64,000 nt of DNA from Bacteroidetes bacterium GWF2_33_16 (GCA_001768565.1 MEOE01000001.1:62001-126000); one strand, 5' to 3'. Numbered from the stretch's first letter, positions 9,199-17,272 are shown. Translations and numbers: made by a program. Notes: generated by a model not told the origin, from the sequence alone.

Positions 9199-9666
9199 TT
9201 ACTTAGTATTTTGTTCGTTTAACTTTATACTCTGGATGAGCTCTTTCAGTTTTTTCCTGTCAAGAGCCGTATATGTTTTATCGTTTATCATTAGAGCAGG
9301 AGCTTTTGCACATCGGCCAAGGCATTCGGTTTCTTCAACAGAAAAAAGCTTGTCGCCTGATGTTTCTCCTAATTTATATCCTGTTTCTTTTAAACCATCG
9401 ATTATTTCTTTATTGCCAATCATATGGCACATTGGAGATTTACAAATTCGGATAACATATTTACCTCGTGGCTTCAAGCTAAACATTGAATAGTATTTTA
9501 CAACTCCATAAACAGAGCTATATGTTATGTTTAGGTAATGAGAAACAAGCTTTAGGTCATCTACACTAAGATAATTCTCCGGATTACTGTTTTGCAACGC
9601 GTGTAAAATGTTTAAGAGATTATCTTTTACAGGTTCAAATTGTTTAATAATTGATTGTCTATCCAT
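9199..9666 (-). CDS. nuoE: [2Fe-2S] thioredoxin-like subunit, NuoE-like, of formate dehydrogenase
   Basis: The 155-residue product is a NuoE/HndA/FdsG-type subunit with a thioredoxin-like [2Fe-2S] fold. Ligands are visible as CKSPMC and ECLGRC. The start at 9666 (MDRQSIIKQF) is preferred to the upstream in-frame ATG at 9708, because NuoE proteins begin with such a short helical region and the extra 14 residues look like translated leader. It relays electrons next to the NuoF-like flavin. It is the first gene of the fdh operon. Upstream, a short direct repeat of ATATATCAA lies at about 9701-9718, but no clear promoter was identified. Confidence 0.9.
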   Translation of the reverse strand: MDRQSIIKQFEPVKDNLLNILHALQNSNPENYLSVDDLKLVSHYLNITYSSVYGVVKYYSMFSLKPRGKYVIRICKSPMCHMIGNKEIIDGLKETGYKLGETSGDKLFSVEETECLGRCAKAPALMINDKTYTALDRKKLKELIQSIKLNEQNTK

Positions 9667-9840
9667 ATACAGAAATTTAAAGTACCATAAATATAAACCA
9701 TATATCAAAATATATCAATATTTAGAGATAATATAGAACAATTTTAAGTTGCTTGATAATAACTGTTTTTCCTTAAATAATGCAGTTGCGGGGACTATTC
9801 TAAGGGTGATTTTATAAAATTTAAGGAGTATTTCTGTTTT

Positions 9841-9879
9841 ATAAAAAATAAAAAAAACCACTATTTCTGGAAATAGTGG
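9841..9879 (-). terminator. Intrinsic terminator of mobA
   Basis: A 9-bp perfect stem (CCACTATTT at 9858-9866, AAATAGTGG at 9871-9879) with loop CTGG is flanked on its left by an A-rich run (9841-9857), which is a U-run in the minus-strand transcript. It lies 22 bases after the mobA stop and separates mobA from the fdh operon. Confidence 0.85.
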
Positions 9880-9901
9880 CTCAGAGTAAGTATATATTAT
9901 T

Positions 9902-10525
9902 TTATTTATATCCGCTTTCAGCCAGTAATTCAATGCTCGATAAATCCTCTGGAGTATTAATGTTTATAAAAGCTTTTCGGTTTTGTTCTGTATCTGGCAA
10001 TTTTTGATATTTTGTATTAATCTGATCAAGAAAACACCTGATCGAATATTTATCGGCAGTACCAAGAAAATCAAAAAGTTGATCTTCAATTCGTTTATTA
10101 TATATTGCATGTAATGGCTCAATTGATTTTTTAATTGATGGAATTGCTGCATCACACTTATGCTTCATATAGAACTTGATCTGTTGACGAATTAAATCGC
10201 CTGACATACAAGGCATATCGCTGGCAAAAACGAATACAGCCTCGTGTTTTGCTGCATTAAGTGCAGCATGTATTCCTCCTAATGGACCAACATTTTTAAT
10301 TTTGTCGGGTACAATAGTAAACTGTTGACAGGTTTTAAACTCATCAGGTGTATTGGTAACAATAATGATATCGTTAAAGATTTCGTAGAGAGTTTTAATG
10401 GCTCGTGTAATAATACGTACACCACTAATCTGAATGTTTGCTTTTGTTTTTCCATTAAACCGCTTATTCGCACCACCTGCGATTATCGCTGCCGAAATTT
10501 TAATTTCTTCTTTTGATGGTATCAT
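9902..10525 (-). CDS. mobA: Molybdenum cofactor guanylyltransferase
   Basis: The 207-residue product is a MobA-family nucleotidyltransferase, which attaches GMP to molybdopterin to make the MGD cofactor used by FdhA. It has the N-terminal IIAGGANKRFNGKTKA loop for GTP, the VGPLGGIHAAL segment and FVFASDMPCMSG, the Mg-binding Asp motif. Its length is usual for MobA. It stands alone between its own terminator and a 346-base gap, upstream of and in the same direction as the fdh operon. The placement next to a bis-MGD enzyme supports the assignment. Confidence 0.9.
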   Translation of the reverse strand: MIPSKEEIKISAAIIAGGANKRFNGKTKANIQISGVRIITRAIKTLYEIFNDIIIVTNTPDEFKTCQQFTIVPDKIKNVGPLGGIHAALNAAKHEAVFVFASDMPCMSGDLIRQQIKFYMKHKCDAAIPSIKKSIEPLHAIYNKRIEDQLFDFLGTADKYSIRCFLDQINTKYQKLPDTEQNRKAFININTPEDLSSIELLAESGYK

Positions 10526-10871
10526 AACATTAGAGTTTAATTAAACTTATCTATTAAGAGTAAAACAAGATGTTGGAAGAACAATTTTCTCTTGTACTGA
10601 GAACCGTCAAATTTATTAAAAAATAGGCTCGTTTAACCTAAATAACTATAATGGTTATCAACACCATCGGTTATTAATTATCTATCAATTTATTGCCTGC
10701 TTTAAAAATTATCTATTTAGAATTAGACTAATTTAATTTAAGCAGTTTTTTGGACAAAATTTACCGTAATCAATTGTTTGAGTGCGAGTTATACTTGCTA
10801 AAGGAAAAGAAAACCTTATAAGAAACTGATTGATTGATTACTAAAAGCATGATTTAAATCACAAATTTAGG
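10526..10871. other. 346-base intergenic gap, probable mobA promoter region
   Basis: No open reading frame with coding character was seen. A candidate -7 box TAAATTTG lies on the minus strand at 10615-10608, 83 bases from the mobA ATG, without a clear -33 element. An imperfect short inverted repeat ATGGT/ACCAT is near 10651-10670. No tRNA or riboswitch-like structure was recognised. Confidence 0.4.
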
Positions 10872-11426
10872 TTATAGACCAATTTTTTCTGCAATTTCTT
10901 TCATTGCATTAATGGAAATTTCAGCAAATTCATATAAAGGAATTCCAATTTTCTCGCATTCCATTATGGTAGTTCGATTAACAGATGCAGCAAATGCAGT
11001 TTGATTCATTCGCTTAGTAACCGATTTTGTTTGAACATCTTTAATTTTTCTATCGGGATAAACCAGGGCAGTTGCATAAATAAGTCCTGTAATTGTTTCT
11101 CCTGCAGCAAGTGCATATTGAAATTGGGTGGTCCGCTCTAATCCTGTTGCATGCTCGTTATGCATTTTAATAGCATCAATTATTTCCTCGTCAATTCCAT
11201 GCTTGCGAAGAATATCAGCGGCTTCCAGAGCATGTCTTTTAGAATCACCATTTGTTATTTCACTATCGATATCGTGCAATAGGCCAGCTAATGCCCACTT
11301 TTTTTCATTTTGTCCAAGTCGTTTTGCTAAAGCACGCAACACTGCCTCAGAAGAATAGCAGTGATACAGCATTTTCTCATTCGTAATATATGATTTCAGT
11401 AATTCTTCTGCTTGATCTCTATTCAT
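10872..11426 (-). CDS. HD/HDIG-domain hydrolase in the Moco cluster
   Basis: The 184-residue product is an HD-superfamily metal-dependent phosphohydrolase. His19 lies in LYHCYSSEAVLRAL, the HD pair in LAGLLHDIDSEI, and a later His in IKMHNEHATG. It is the single-domain type often annotated HDIG hydrolase, acting on nucleotides or other phosphates. It starts 18 bases after the MOSC-MogA fusion and is surely co-transcribed with it, so a role in cofactor precursor or nucleotide turnover is an inference from context. The substrate is unknown. Confidence 0.8.
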   Translation of the reverse strand: MNRDQAEELLKSYITNEKMLYHCYSSEAVLRALAKRLGQNEKKWALAGLLHDIDSEITNGDSKRHALEAADILRKHGIDEEIIDAIKMHNEHATGLERTTQFQYALAAGETITGLIYATALVYPDRKIKDVQTKSVTKRMNQTAFAASVNRTTIMECEKIGIPLYEFAEISINAMKEIAEKIGL

Positions 11427-11444
11427 AATAGGAAAGTATTAATA

Positions 11445-12377
11445 TTAATGAATATCTATTCCATGCAACATGTAAATAAGATGTTGTAATGTTTTTAGTA
11501 TTTCCTTCATATATTCGTCGACAGCCTTAACGCTACCAGGCAAGGTGTAAATAAGTGTTTGGCCCATAACACCGGCAACGCCCCTGCTTAATAAGGCGTT
11601 TGGTTTTTCTTGTCCATATTTCATACGAATCATTTCCATAATTCCAGGGATTTCTTTATCGAGTAAAGGTTGAACAGTTTCAATTGTAATATCACGTGGT
11701 CCTATTCCTGTCCCGCCAGTAGTTATAATCACATCGTACATTTCATCGCGAGCATTTAACAGAATATCTTTAAGCATCAAAGCATCATCTGGGATTACTT
11801 GATGATCAATAAAATGAACCATATCAAGACTTTTGTAATAATCTGAAATCATTTCATAAATCTTGGGGCCACTTTTATCCTGATATTCACCTTTACTGGC
11901 TCTGTCGCTTAGTGTTACAATTTGTATTTTAATAACTTGTGGTAAGTATTTTATTTCATCACCAGCTTTAACTGTCCCATTTTTAATGACTTTTGCAAAA
12001 ATCCCTTCTTTAGGCATTACACATTGACCGACTTTGCTAAATATCTCGCAACCATCACCATGACATTTTTTACCAATCTGAGTAATCTCCAACTCAACAT
12101 CACCAATAAATAATTTATCTCCGGGTTTTGTCTTATATAATGTTATTCCTTCGGTAGTAATATTTTCGGCAAATTCGCCAAATTCGATTTTGCGACCAAG
12201 AACAGTTTCAAATTTTTCAATACTTTCTTTACCCAGCAAGCTTATCTGTCGATGCCAATCACCAGCATGTGCGTCATTTTCAACACCCATTTTGTTAATA
12301 CAGATCATATCAACAGGCTTTTTTATTGTACCTTTTTGCTCTGATATATTTACAGAAACTACTTTAATAGTTTTCAT
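11445..12377 (-). CDS. MOSC domain-MogA/MoaB fusion protein
   Basis: The 310-residue product joins two Moco-related domains. Residues 1 to about 148 form a MOSC domain (NKMGVENDAHAGDWHRQIS; FGEFAENITTEG; CHGDGCEIF), a fold that handles sulfur or the cofactor. Residues about 150-310 form a MogA/MoaB domain (VTLSDRASKGEYQDKSGP; ITTGGTGIGPRDITIET), which adenylylates molybdopterin before metal insertion by MoeA. The fusion implies that adenylyl-molybdopterin is made next to a cofactor-binding MOSC module. It heads a two-gene unit with the HD hydrolase and is divergent from the gene at 12481. Confidence 0.92.
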   Translation of the reverse strand: MKTIKVVSVNISEQKGTIKKPVDMICINKMGVENDAHAGDWHRQISLLGKESIEKFETVLGRKIEFGEFAENITTEGITLYKTKPGDKLFIGDVELEITQIGKKCHGDGCEIFSKVGQCVMPKEGIFAKVIKNGTVKAGDEIKYLPQVIKIQIVTLSDRASKGEYQDKSGPKIYEMISDYYKSLDMVHFIDHQVIPDDALMLKDILLNARDEMYDVIITTGGTGIGPRDITIETVQPLLDKEIPGIMEMIRMKYGQEKPNALLSRGVAGVMGQTLIYTLPGSVKAVDEYMKEILKTLQHLIYMLHGIDIH

Positions 12378-12433
12378 TTAAAGATTATTTATTTTTAATG
12401 CAGCAAAAGTAATAAATCCATTTGATTATTCTA

Positions 12434-12466
12434 TTGCGAAAAGAGTCGAAGAAAACTGTATTTTTG
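12434..12466 (+). promoter_or_regulatory. Bacteroidota-type promoter of the repeat-protein gene
   Basis: TATTTTTG at 12459-12466 matches the -7 consensus TAnnTTTG exactly, with TTG at 12434-12436 as a -33 element 22 bases upstream. The ATG is only 14 bases after the -7 box, so the transcript would have a very short leader. Confidence 0.45.
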
Positions 12467-12480
12467 CTAAAATTTTTGGT

Positions 12481-13407
12481 ATGAGAGAAGTTCAAAATCA
12501 ATATAAATTTACCGAAGGCGAGAATCATCAGTTCGAGATAATTGGTTTTACAGAAATTCCCGAAACGAATGATTCATTCTTTATACTTAAGAATCAATTT
12601 GGGGGTAAACATCTGCTCAAATCTATTCATTATGCGCACTACAATTACAAGGTTGGAGATACAATTAATTGCAGGATAGATAAAATTAATTGCAGCGGAA
12701 AAGTATTTCTCGAACCAGAAAATCCCTTCTACAAATCTGGTGAAATTTATGATTTTGATGTGATTGGCTATTCAACACAAATCAACTCTATTGGGGAAAC
12801 AGAGAATACCATTATTGTTAAAGATCTCTATGGACACGAAAATAATTGTCCCCTCCCCGATAGCATAAGCCATGAGCAAATTGCAGGAAAAATAAAATGT
12901 AAAGTAGTCAGGATTAAAAAAGGTCAATTATTTTTGATTCATTCCTCAACAGAAAGTACAAAAAAGCTTTTACAGATTGGGAAAAAATACACTTTTACCG
13001 TACACGAAATTAAAGATCTCGATAACATAAAATTTTATATTTTACACGATGACTATGGCAATTCGTATGCATTAAAGCAGGATATGTACAAACATTACAA
13101 CTTATGTATTGGACGACAAATTGAGTGTGTAGTTACAAAATTTGGTTCCGATGGCCAATTAAAAATAGAACCCAAGCATCCTCATTACAAAATAGGAAAA
13201 AAATATCCATTCAAGTTTTTACGTATAGATAACGATCCCGATTTATTGGATAAGGAGTCAAAAGTTATAATTGTTTTAGATGCATATGGCATTGAAACAA
13301 AGGTGAGCTCATATAAACCAGAAATCTTTGACAAACCTATGCCCGAATATTTAAATTGTTTGGTAGAAGGAGTGCGCAAAGGAAAAGCAATTCTAAGTAT
13401 TTGGTAG
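12481..13407 (+). CDS. Uncharacterised protein of four tandem beta-rich (OB/S1-like) repeats
   Basis: No named family is recognised. The 308 residues divide into four repeats of about 76. Each begins with a Y-x-F-x-(V/I) strand (HQFEIIGF, YDFDVIGY, YTFTVHEI, YPFKFLRI). Each then has a (Y/F)G turn at Gly41, Gly118, Gly193 and Gly270, and a C-(R/K/V/L)-(I/V) strand at Cys64, Cys140, Cys216 and Cys293. The repeat ends often read G-(K/Q)-x-x-(L/I)-E-P-x-(N/H)-P. The pattern recalls small beta-barrels such as S1 or OB folds, so nucleic-acid binding is possible. No signal peptide is present. It is transcribed on its own between the Moco gene groups. Confidence 0.7.
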   Translation: MREVQNQYKFTEGENHQFEIIGFTEIPETNDSFFILKNQFGGKHLLKSIHYAHYNYKVGDTINCRIDKINCSGKVFLEPENPFYKSGEIYDFDVIGYSTQINSIGETENTIIVKDLYGHENNCPLPDSISHEQIAGKIKCKVVRIKKGQLFLIHSSTESTKKLLQIGKKYTFTVHEIKDLDNIKFYILHDDYGNSYALKQDMYKHYNLCIGRQIECVVTKFGSDGQLKIEPKHPHYKIGKKYPFKFLRIDNDPDLLDKESKVIIVLDAYGIETKVSSYKPEIFDKPMPEYLNCLVEGVRKGKAILSIW

Positions 13408-13447
13408 ATTAATTGAACACAGTCCTTAATACGGAAAAATATTCGAC

Positions 13448-13903
13448 TTATTCTAAATCCATTTTTATTTTTTCGACAAGTGTAATTTCATCAATGTACA
13501 TTGATTTATCAACAGCTTTGCACATATCGTAAACAGTAAGTAGAGCAACAGAAACTGCAGTAAGAGTTTCCATTTCGATACCTGTCTTTCCTCCACATCG
13601 GGCTTCAGAATTTATTCTAACGCCTGTTTTATCAAGAGCAGCTTTTACATCAATCTTGGTAATTTGTAATGGATGACACAATGGAATTAATTCACTTGTT
13701 CTTTTGCCGCCCTGAATTCCAGCAATTTCAGCAATAGTAAGTACATCTCCTTTTTTCATGGAGTTACCTTTTATAAGCTTTATGGTTTCCTTATTCAAAG
13801 TAATGTGTCCGGTAGCTTTTGCCACACGGTTCTGATCAGGTTTTGCTCCTACATCAACCATATTAGCTTTTCCTTTTTCATCTACATGACTTAACTTTTT
13901 CAT
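13448..13903 (-). CDS. moaC: Cyclic pyranopterin monophosphate synthase
   Basis: The 151-residue product is MoaC, which converts the MoaA product 3',8-cyclo-GTP to cyclic pyranopterin monophosphate. It has the N-terminal MVDVGAKP segment, GIQGGKRTSELIPLCHPL, ARCGGKTGIEMETLTAVSVALLTVYDMCKAVDK, all characteristic of the family, at standard length. It is the last gene of the minus-strand modE-HD-moeA-moaA-moaC group, 108 bases after moaA. The small gap could hold an internal promoter, but none was identified. Confidence 0.95.
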   Translation of the reverse strand: MKKLSHVDEKGKANMVDVGAKPDQNRVAKATGHITLNKETIKLIKGNSMKKGDVLTIAEIAGIQGGKRTSELIPLCHPLQITKIDVKAALDKTGVRINSEARCGGKTGIEMETLTAVSVALLTVYDMCKAVDKSMYIDEITLVEKIKMDLE

Positions 13904-14011
13904 AACTCTTGGATTTTTACTTTATAAGCTATTATCTAACAATTAAAAATCATTGGATTTTCATTAATTCTCTCGCACAAATGCTGTCAGACCCTACGAA
14001 TACTGCCAGGT

Positions 14012-14812
14012 TTAGCCACCAATATTATAAAACTTGCCAGTTACATTAGTATTTCCGTTTTGGGGTTTATTTCCAATAGCCAGATCAATCGCCTTATCGG
14101 CACCTAACTCGCGAACACTGTATTGAATATCACTAAACAAACAAGGTTTTATCATTCCGTTGGCTGTTAATCGGATACGGTTACAATTACCGCAATCGCC
14201 ACCCGATCCTCCATGCACAATCGAGAATTCGCCTTTTTCTAAATCCATTTCAGTAATAAACCTAACATGCAAACCATTTTCTTTGCAGTATCTAGCAACC
14301 GCAACAGCATCAGTTTCCTCAGCACTATTTTTTATTACACAATTTACTTTTATCGGTTCAAGTCCAGCTTTTTTTGCAGCATCAATTCCGGCAAAAACCT
14401 TTTTAATATCACCACCACGTGTAATCTGGTTGAATTTATCCAGATTCAGAGTATCCAAACTTATATTTATTCTGTTTAATCCTGCTTTTTTCAGCTCTTC
14501 GGCATATTGATCAAGCAAAATTGCATTCGTAGTCATTGAATAATCAGAAATACCATCTATTTCTCCAATCATTCGCACCAGATCAATAATTCCTTTTCGA
14601 ACTAATGGCTCTCCCCCTGTAATTCGAATTTTGTCAACTCCATTGCGAACAGCAGCTTTTGCAACATTTACTATTTCTTCAAAGTTAAGAATTTCTTCGT
14701 GTTTTAGCATTGGTACACCTCCTTCAGGCATGCAATACATACAACGAAGATTACAACGATCGGTAACTGAAATACGCAGGTAATTTATTTTACGGTTATA
14801 TTTGTCGTACAT
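14012..14812 (-). CDS. moaA: GTP 3',8-cyclase, short form
   Basis: The product is a radical SAM enzyme that rearranges GTP in the first step of Moco synthesis. The N-terminal cluster uses Cys20, 24 and 27 (CNLRCMYC) and the C-terminal cluster uses Cys207, 210 and 224. The double-Gly C-terminus needed for catalysis is present (Gly265-Gly266). The protein has 266 residues where about 320-330 is usual: roughly 50 residues between the VRFITEM strand and the second cluster are replaced by a short Gly-rich linker. The frame is continuous, so this is a compact variant and not a broken gene. It overlaps the moeA stop by 17 bases. Confidence 0.92.
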   Translation of the reverse strand: MYDKYNRKINYLRISVTDRCNLRCMYCMPEGGVPMLKHEEILNFEEIVNVAKAAVRNGVDKIRITGGEPLVRKGIIDLVRMIGEIDGISDYSMTTNAILLDQYAEELKKAGLNRINISLDTLNLDKFNQITRGGDIKKVFAGIDAAKKAGLEPIKVNCVIKNSAEETDAVAVARYCKENGLHVRFITEMDLEKGEFSIVHGGSGGDCGNCNRIRLTANGMIKPCLFSDIQYSVRELGADKAIDLAIGNKPQNGNTNVTGKFYNIGG

Positions 14813-15968
14813 GAACTGTTTCTCCTTTTAACAATGTATCAACACCAATTGGAAAACTGATAATCCCCTGAGCAAATGTCATAGCATGAATATGGGCAGA
14901 GCCATGATACTCGACAGGAAATACTTCTCCATCTTTAATAAAAACAGGAACAAATGCTTTGCGATCTGATTTCTTACGTTTAAACTCAATCCCCATAGGC
15001 ATTTGAATATCCAGCGCATTAAAATCATAACCCATTAATTTATAAATCAATGGTTTTACTAATAAATCAAATTGCACAAACGACGAAACAGGATTTCCTG
15101 GTAATCCAAAACAGAATTTTTTACCAGCAATACCAAATGTGGTTGGCTTTCCGGGTGTAACAGCAATTGAATCGAATAATATTTCAACTCCGGCTTTTTT
15201 AAGTACTTCGGGAACAAAGTCGAACGAACCCATTGAAACACCACCTGTTAAAAGCACCATATCATTTTCTGATAATGCTTTGCTTACCTTATCAAACGTA
15301 TCTTCAGGAGTATCGTCAGCAATTCCTATATAAAAAGGAACTGCACCACACGCTTTCACTTGTGAAATTAACTGATATCCATTACTGTTTCGAATCTGCG
15401 ATATGGCTGGTTTTAAATGAGGTTCAACTAATTCATCGCCAGTTGAAATAATAGCCACCTTGGGTTGTTTTATAACCAAAACATTGGTGTAACCTACCGA
15501 TGCAAAAACAGCAATATGTTGAGGTTCAATTTTGATTCCTTTTTTTAATACTACTTGTCCTGTTTTAACATCTTCACCTTTGTAACTAATGTTATTTCGA
15601 AGTGAAACTTTAAGAATTTTTACAAACTTGCCATCTGTTTCCTCAGAGTATTCAACCATAGCAACAAAATCGGCCCCTTTTGGTATTGGAGCCCCAGTCA
15701 TTATTTTGGCACATTGATTTGGTCCAATTTCTTTTTGTGGTGTTTTACCAGCAGGAATAACTTCTATTATCTCAAGAACATTGTCAATATCTGCTCTACG
15801 GCAAGCGTAACCATCCATAGCTGACTTATCGAAAGGAGGCATATCAATATCTGACATAACATCTTCGGCAAGAATTCGCCCCACAGAATCTATAAAATGA
15901 ACCTTCTCTGTATTTAAAAGATATGCTTTTTCAAGGACTATCTGGTATGCTTTTTCTATGGTTATCAT
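14796..15968 (-). CDS. moeA: Molybdopterin molybdenumtransferase
   Basis: The 390-residue product is MoeA, which inserts Mo or W into adenylylated molybdopterin. Family segments are MPPFDKSAMDGYA near residue 43, AKIMTGAPIPKGAD, ISTGDELVEP, VLLTGGVSMGSFDFVPEVL and FGLPGNPVSSFVQFD. Its length matches the family (about 400). It lies 38 bases downstream of the HD-domain gene and overlaps moaA, so it belongs to the modE-led operon. Together with the MOSC-MogA fusion it completes the metal-insertion step. Confidence 0.95.
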   Translation of the reverse strand: MITIEKAYQIVLEKAYLLNTEKVHFIDSVGRILAEDVMSDIDMPPFDKSAMDGYACRRADIDNVLEIIEVIPAGKTPQKEIGPNQCAKIMTGAPIPKGADFVAMVEYSEETDGKFVKILKVSLRNNISYKGEDVKTGQVVLKKGIKIEPQHIAVFASVGYTNVLVIKQPKVAIISTGDELVEPHLKPAISQIRNSNGYQLISQVKACGAVPFYIGIADDTPEDTFDKVSKALSENDMVLLTGGVSMGSFDFVPEVLKKAGVEILFDSIAVTPGKPTTFGIAGKKFCFGLPGNPVSSFVQFDLLVKPLIYKLMGYDFNALDIQMPMGIEFKRKKSDRKAFVPVFIKDGEVFPVEYHGSAHIHAMTFAQGIISFPIGVDTLLKGETVHVRQI

Positions 15969-16006
15969 TTACTGTATTATTAGAGTAATTCAATAATCTT
16001 TGGTTA

Positions 16007-16804
16007 TTAATGTATAAAAGCTTTAATCCGCTTATTTAAATATAAATCCACAATATTTTTAACCTGATTAATCTTATCGTTTTCAGGCAATGTTTTTATT
16101 ATCTTTTCGAGATACTTCTTTTCATAAAGCCGTTGTACAGAATAATCGAAATTAAGATCAAATATCCATGCTATTTGTAACAATTTAAAATCATTTAATG
16201 TTTTCATTGATTCCTTTAAAATTACCTTATGATTTAAAATTGGATAAAAAACTTCGTCTGAAATTTCTTCTGTATCAGGCAATTCAAGCTCAATCGTTTT
16301 ATTTTCCCGCTGCTCTTTCACCATGTAATAATCAGTTATCAATCTCCAAATATCAAGTTTATCGGCATCACGGATTAATTTTGAAAAGAAAATCACTTTT
16401 TCATTTGTGTCAGGAACAATTTCAGCCCTGCTATGGTTTAAGATTGCATTATAAATAATTTCCTTATGTTCTGACGATAATTCTTTTAAAATATTGTTTT
16501 CCTTAAGAACTTCTACACCAAGCTCTGCATGATTTTGTGATTTAGAATCGGAAAAAGTCTGGTATTTAACATATTGCTTAAATCTTCCGATATCGTGAAA
16601 AAGCCCAATAGTTTCAGCTAAGAAGGTATCTTCATCATTTAGTCCTAAATTTTGTGCAATTCCAAGTATTTCTAAATGCACTTTTCGGCTGTGATCAGCC
16701 TTAATCTCAATATTTTCTGACAATTCAGGATATGTCTTCAGGAAATGATGAATATAATTAGAAAACCAACGTGTATATAAGTTAAAAATATCCGGAAAGT
16801 TCAT
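16007..16804 (-). CDS. HD-domain phosphohydrolase inside the modE-moeA operon
   Basis: The 265-residue product is an HD-superfamily hydrolase. His58 (KADHSRKVH) and the LFHDIGRFKQY pair are metal ligands; later NHSRAE and RDADKLDIWR complete the usual set. It is not closely alike in sequence to the HD protein at 10872-11426. It lies 10 bases after modE and 38 before moeA, so it should be expressed with Moco genes. No signal peptide or membrane helix is seen. A role in hydrolysing a cofactor-related phosphate compound is inferred from position only. Confidence 0.82.
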   Translation of the reverse strand: MNFPDIFNLYTRWFSNYIHHFLKTYPELSENIEIKADHSRKVHLEILGIAQNLGLNDEDTFLAETIGLFHDIGRFKQYVKYQTFSDSKSQNHAELGVEVLKENNILKELSSEHKEIIYNAILNHSRAEIVPDTNEKVIFFSKLIRDADKLDIWRLITDYYMVKEQRENKTIELELPDTEEISDEVFYPILNHKVILKESMKTLNDFKLLQIAWIFDLNFDYSVQRLYEKKYLEKIIKTLPENDKINQVKNIVDLYLNKRIKAFIH

Positions 16805-16814
16805 TTTAATAATA

Positions 16815-17192
16815 TTAAGTATTCAATTTATTGAAGAACTTTTTGGTTATTAAGTGAATTGCATTATCAAATTCAACTAAAAGCTCTTTATAAGCCTCAA
16901 CTAATCTTTTTCCTTCTGGTGTAAGTACAGAATTTCCTCCTTGTGCTCCACCACGATGCTTCTCAACTAACAAAAATCCCAATTTTTCTTCGGCTTCTTT
17001 TACATTGCCCCATGCTTTGCGATAACTAACACCCATTTTATCGGCTGCGGCACTTAATGAGCCATGTTTGTCTATCATTTCGAGCAATTCGAATTTACCA
17101 TCACCCAAAATTCCCTGACCCTTGGTGTTTTCGAGCCAGACTTTGAATTTCAGAAAAATATCATAGTATTTAGATCCTTTTGAGCCAGCCAT
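16815..17192 (-). CDS. modE: ModE-type winged-helix regulator without molbindin domain
   Basis: The 125-residue product is the DNA-binding half of ModE (LysR-like winged helix). The HTH is in GSLSAAADKMGVSYRKAWG, followed by EAEEKLGFLLVEKHRGGAQGG, a very typical ModE wing. Full-length E. coli ModE has about 260 residues with two molybdate-binding (molbindin) domains; these are absent here, so the metal signal must come otherwise. It heads the operon modE-HD-moeA-moaA-moaC. A 24-bp inverted repeat 17 bases upstream of its ATG, also found upstream of wtpA and of the P5C dehydrogenase gene, is the probable operator, implying autoregulation. Confidence 0.9.
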   Translation of the reverse strand: MAGSKGSKYYDIFLKFKVWLENTKGQGILGDGKFELLEMIDKHGSLSAAADKMGVSYRKAWGNVKEAEEKLGFLLVEKHRGGAQGGNSVLTPEGKRLVEAYKELLVEFDNAIHLITKKFFNKLNT

Positions 17193-17208
17193 AATTATTG
17201 GTTTTTAT

Positions 17209-17232
17209 CAATATGCGAAAAAAAACATATCG
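17209..17232. promoter_or_regulatory. Candidate ModE operator upstream of modE
   Basis: The plus strand reads CAATATG-N10-CATATCG. The same layout is found at 17665-17688 and 27099-27122. It begins 16 bases from the modE ATG. A near-consensus -7 box (TTACTTTG, minus strand, 17240-17233) abuts it, so a bound regulator would cover the transcription start and repress. Confidence 0.65.
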
Positions 17233-17238
17233 CAAAGT

Positions 17239-17272
17239 AAAAAAATACCATGGAGTTATAAAAACTTCATGG
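17239..17272 (-). terminator. Intrinsic terminator of ppnP
   Basis: A 10-bp stem with one G-U pair (CCATGGAGTT at 17248-17257, AACTTCATGG at 17263-17272) is followed on the minus strand by seven U residues (A-run 17239-17245). It ends the ppnP transcript 27 bases after its stop and shields the modE operon. Confidence 0.75.

Noticed and set aside
9701..9718. Direct repeat ATATATCAA upstream of nuoE as an operator
   Set aside because: Low-complexity AT sequence, single occurrence in the window, and not related to either repeat family found elsewhere.
9715..9933. 72-residue minus-strand frame between nuoE and mobA
   Set aside because: It covers the mobA terminator and has no domain or start signal; best read as non-coding.
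14012..14812. moaA as a truncated pseudogene
   Set aside because: Both Fe-S motifs and the C-terminal Gly-Gly are present in one frame, so a compact active form is more likely.
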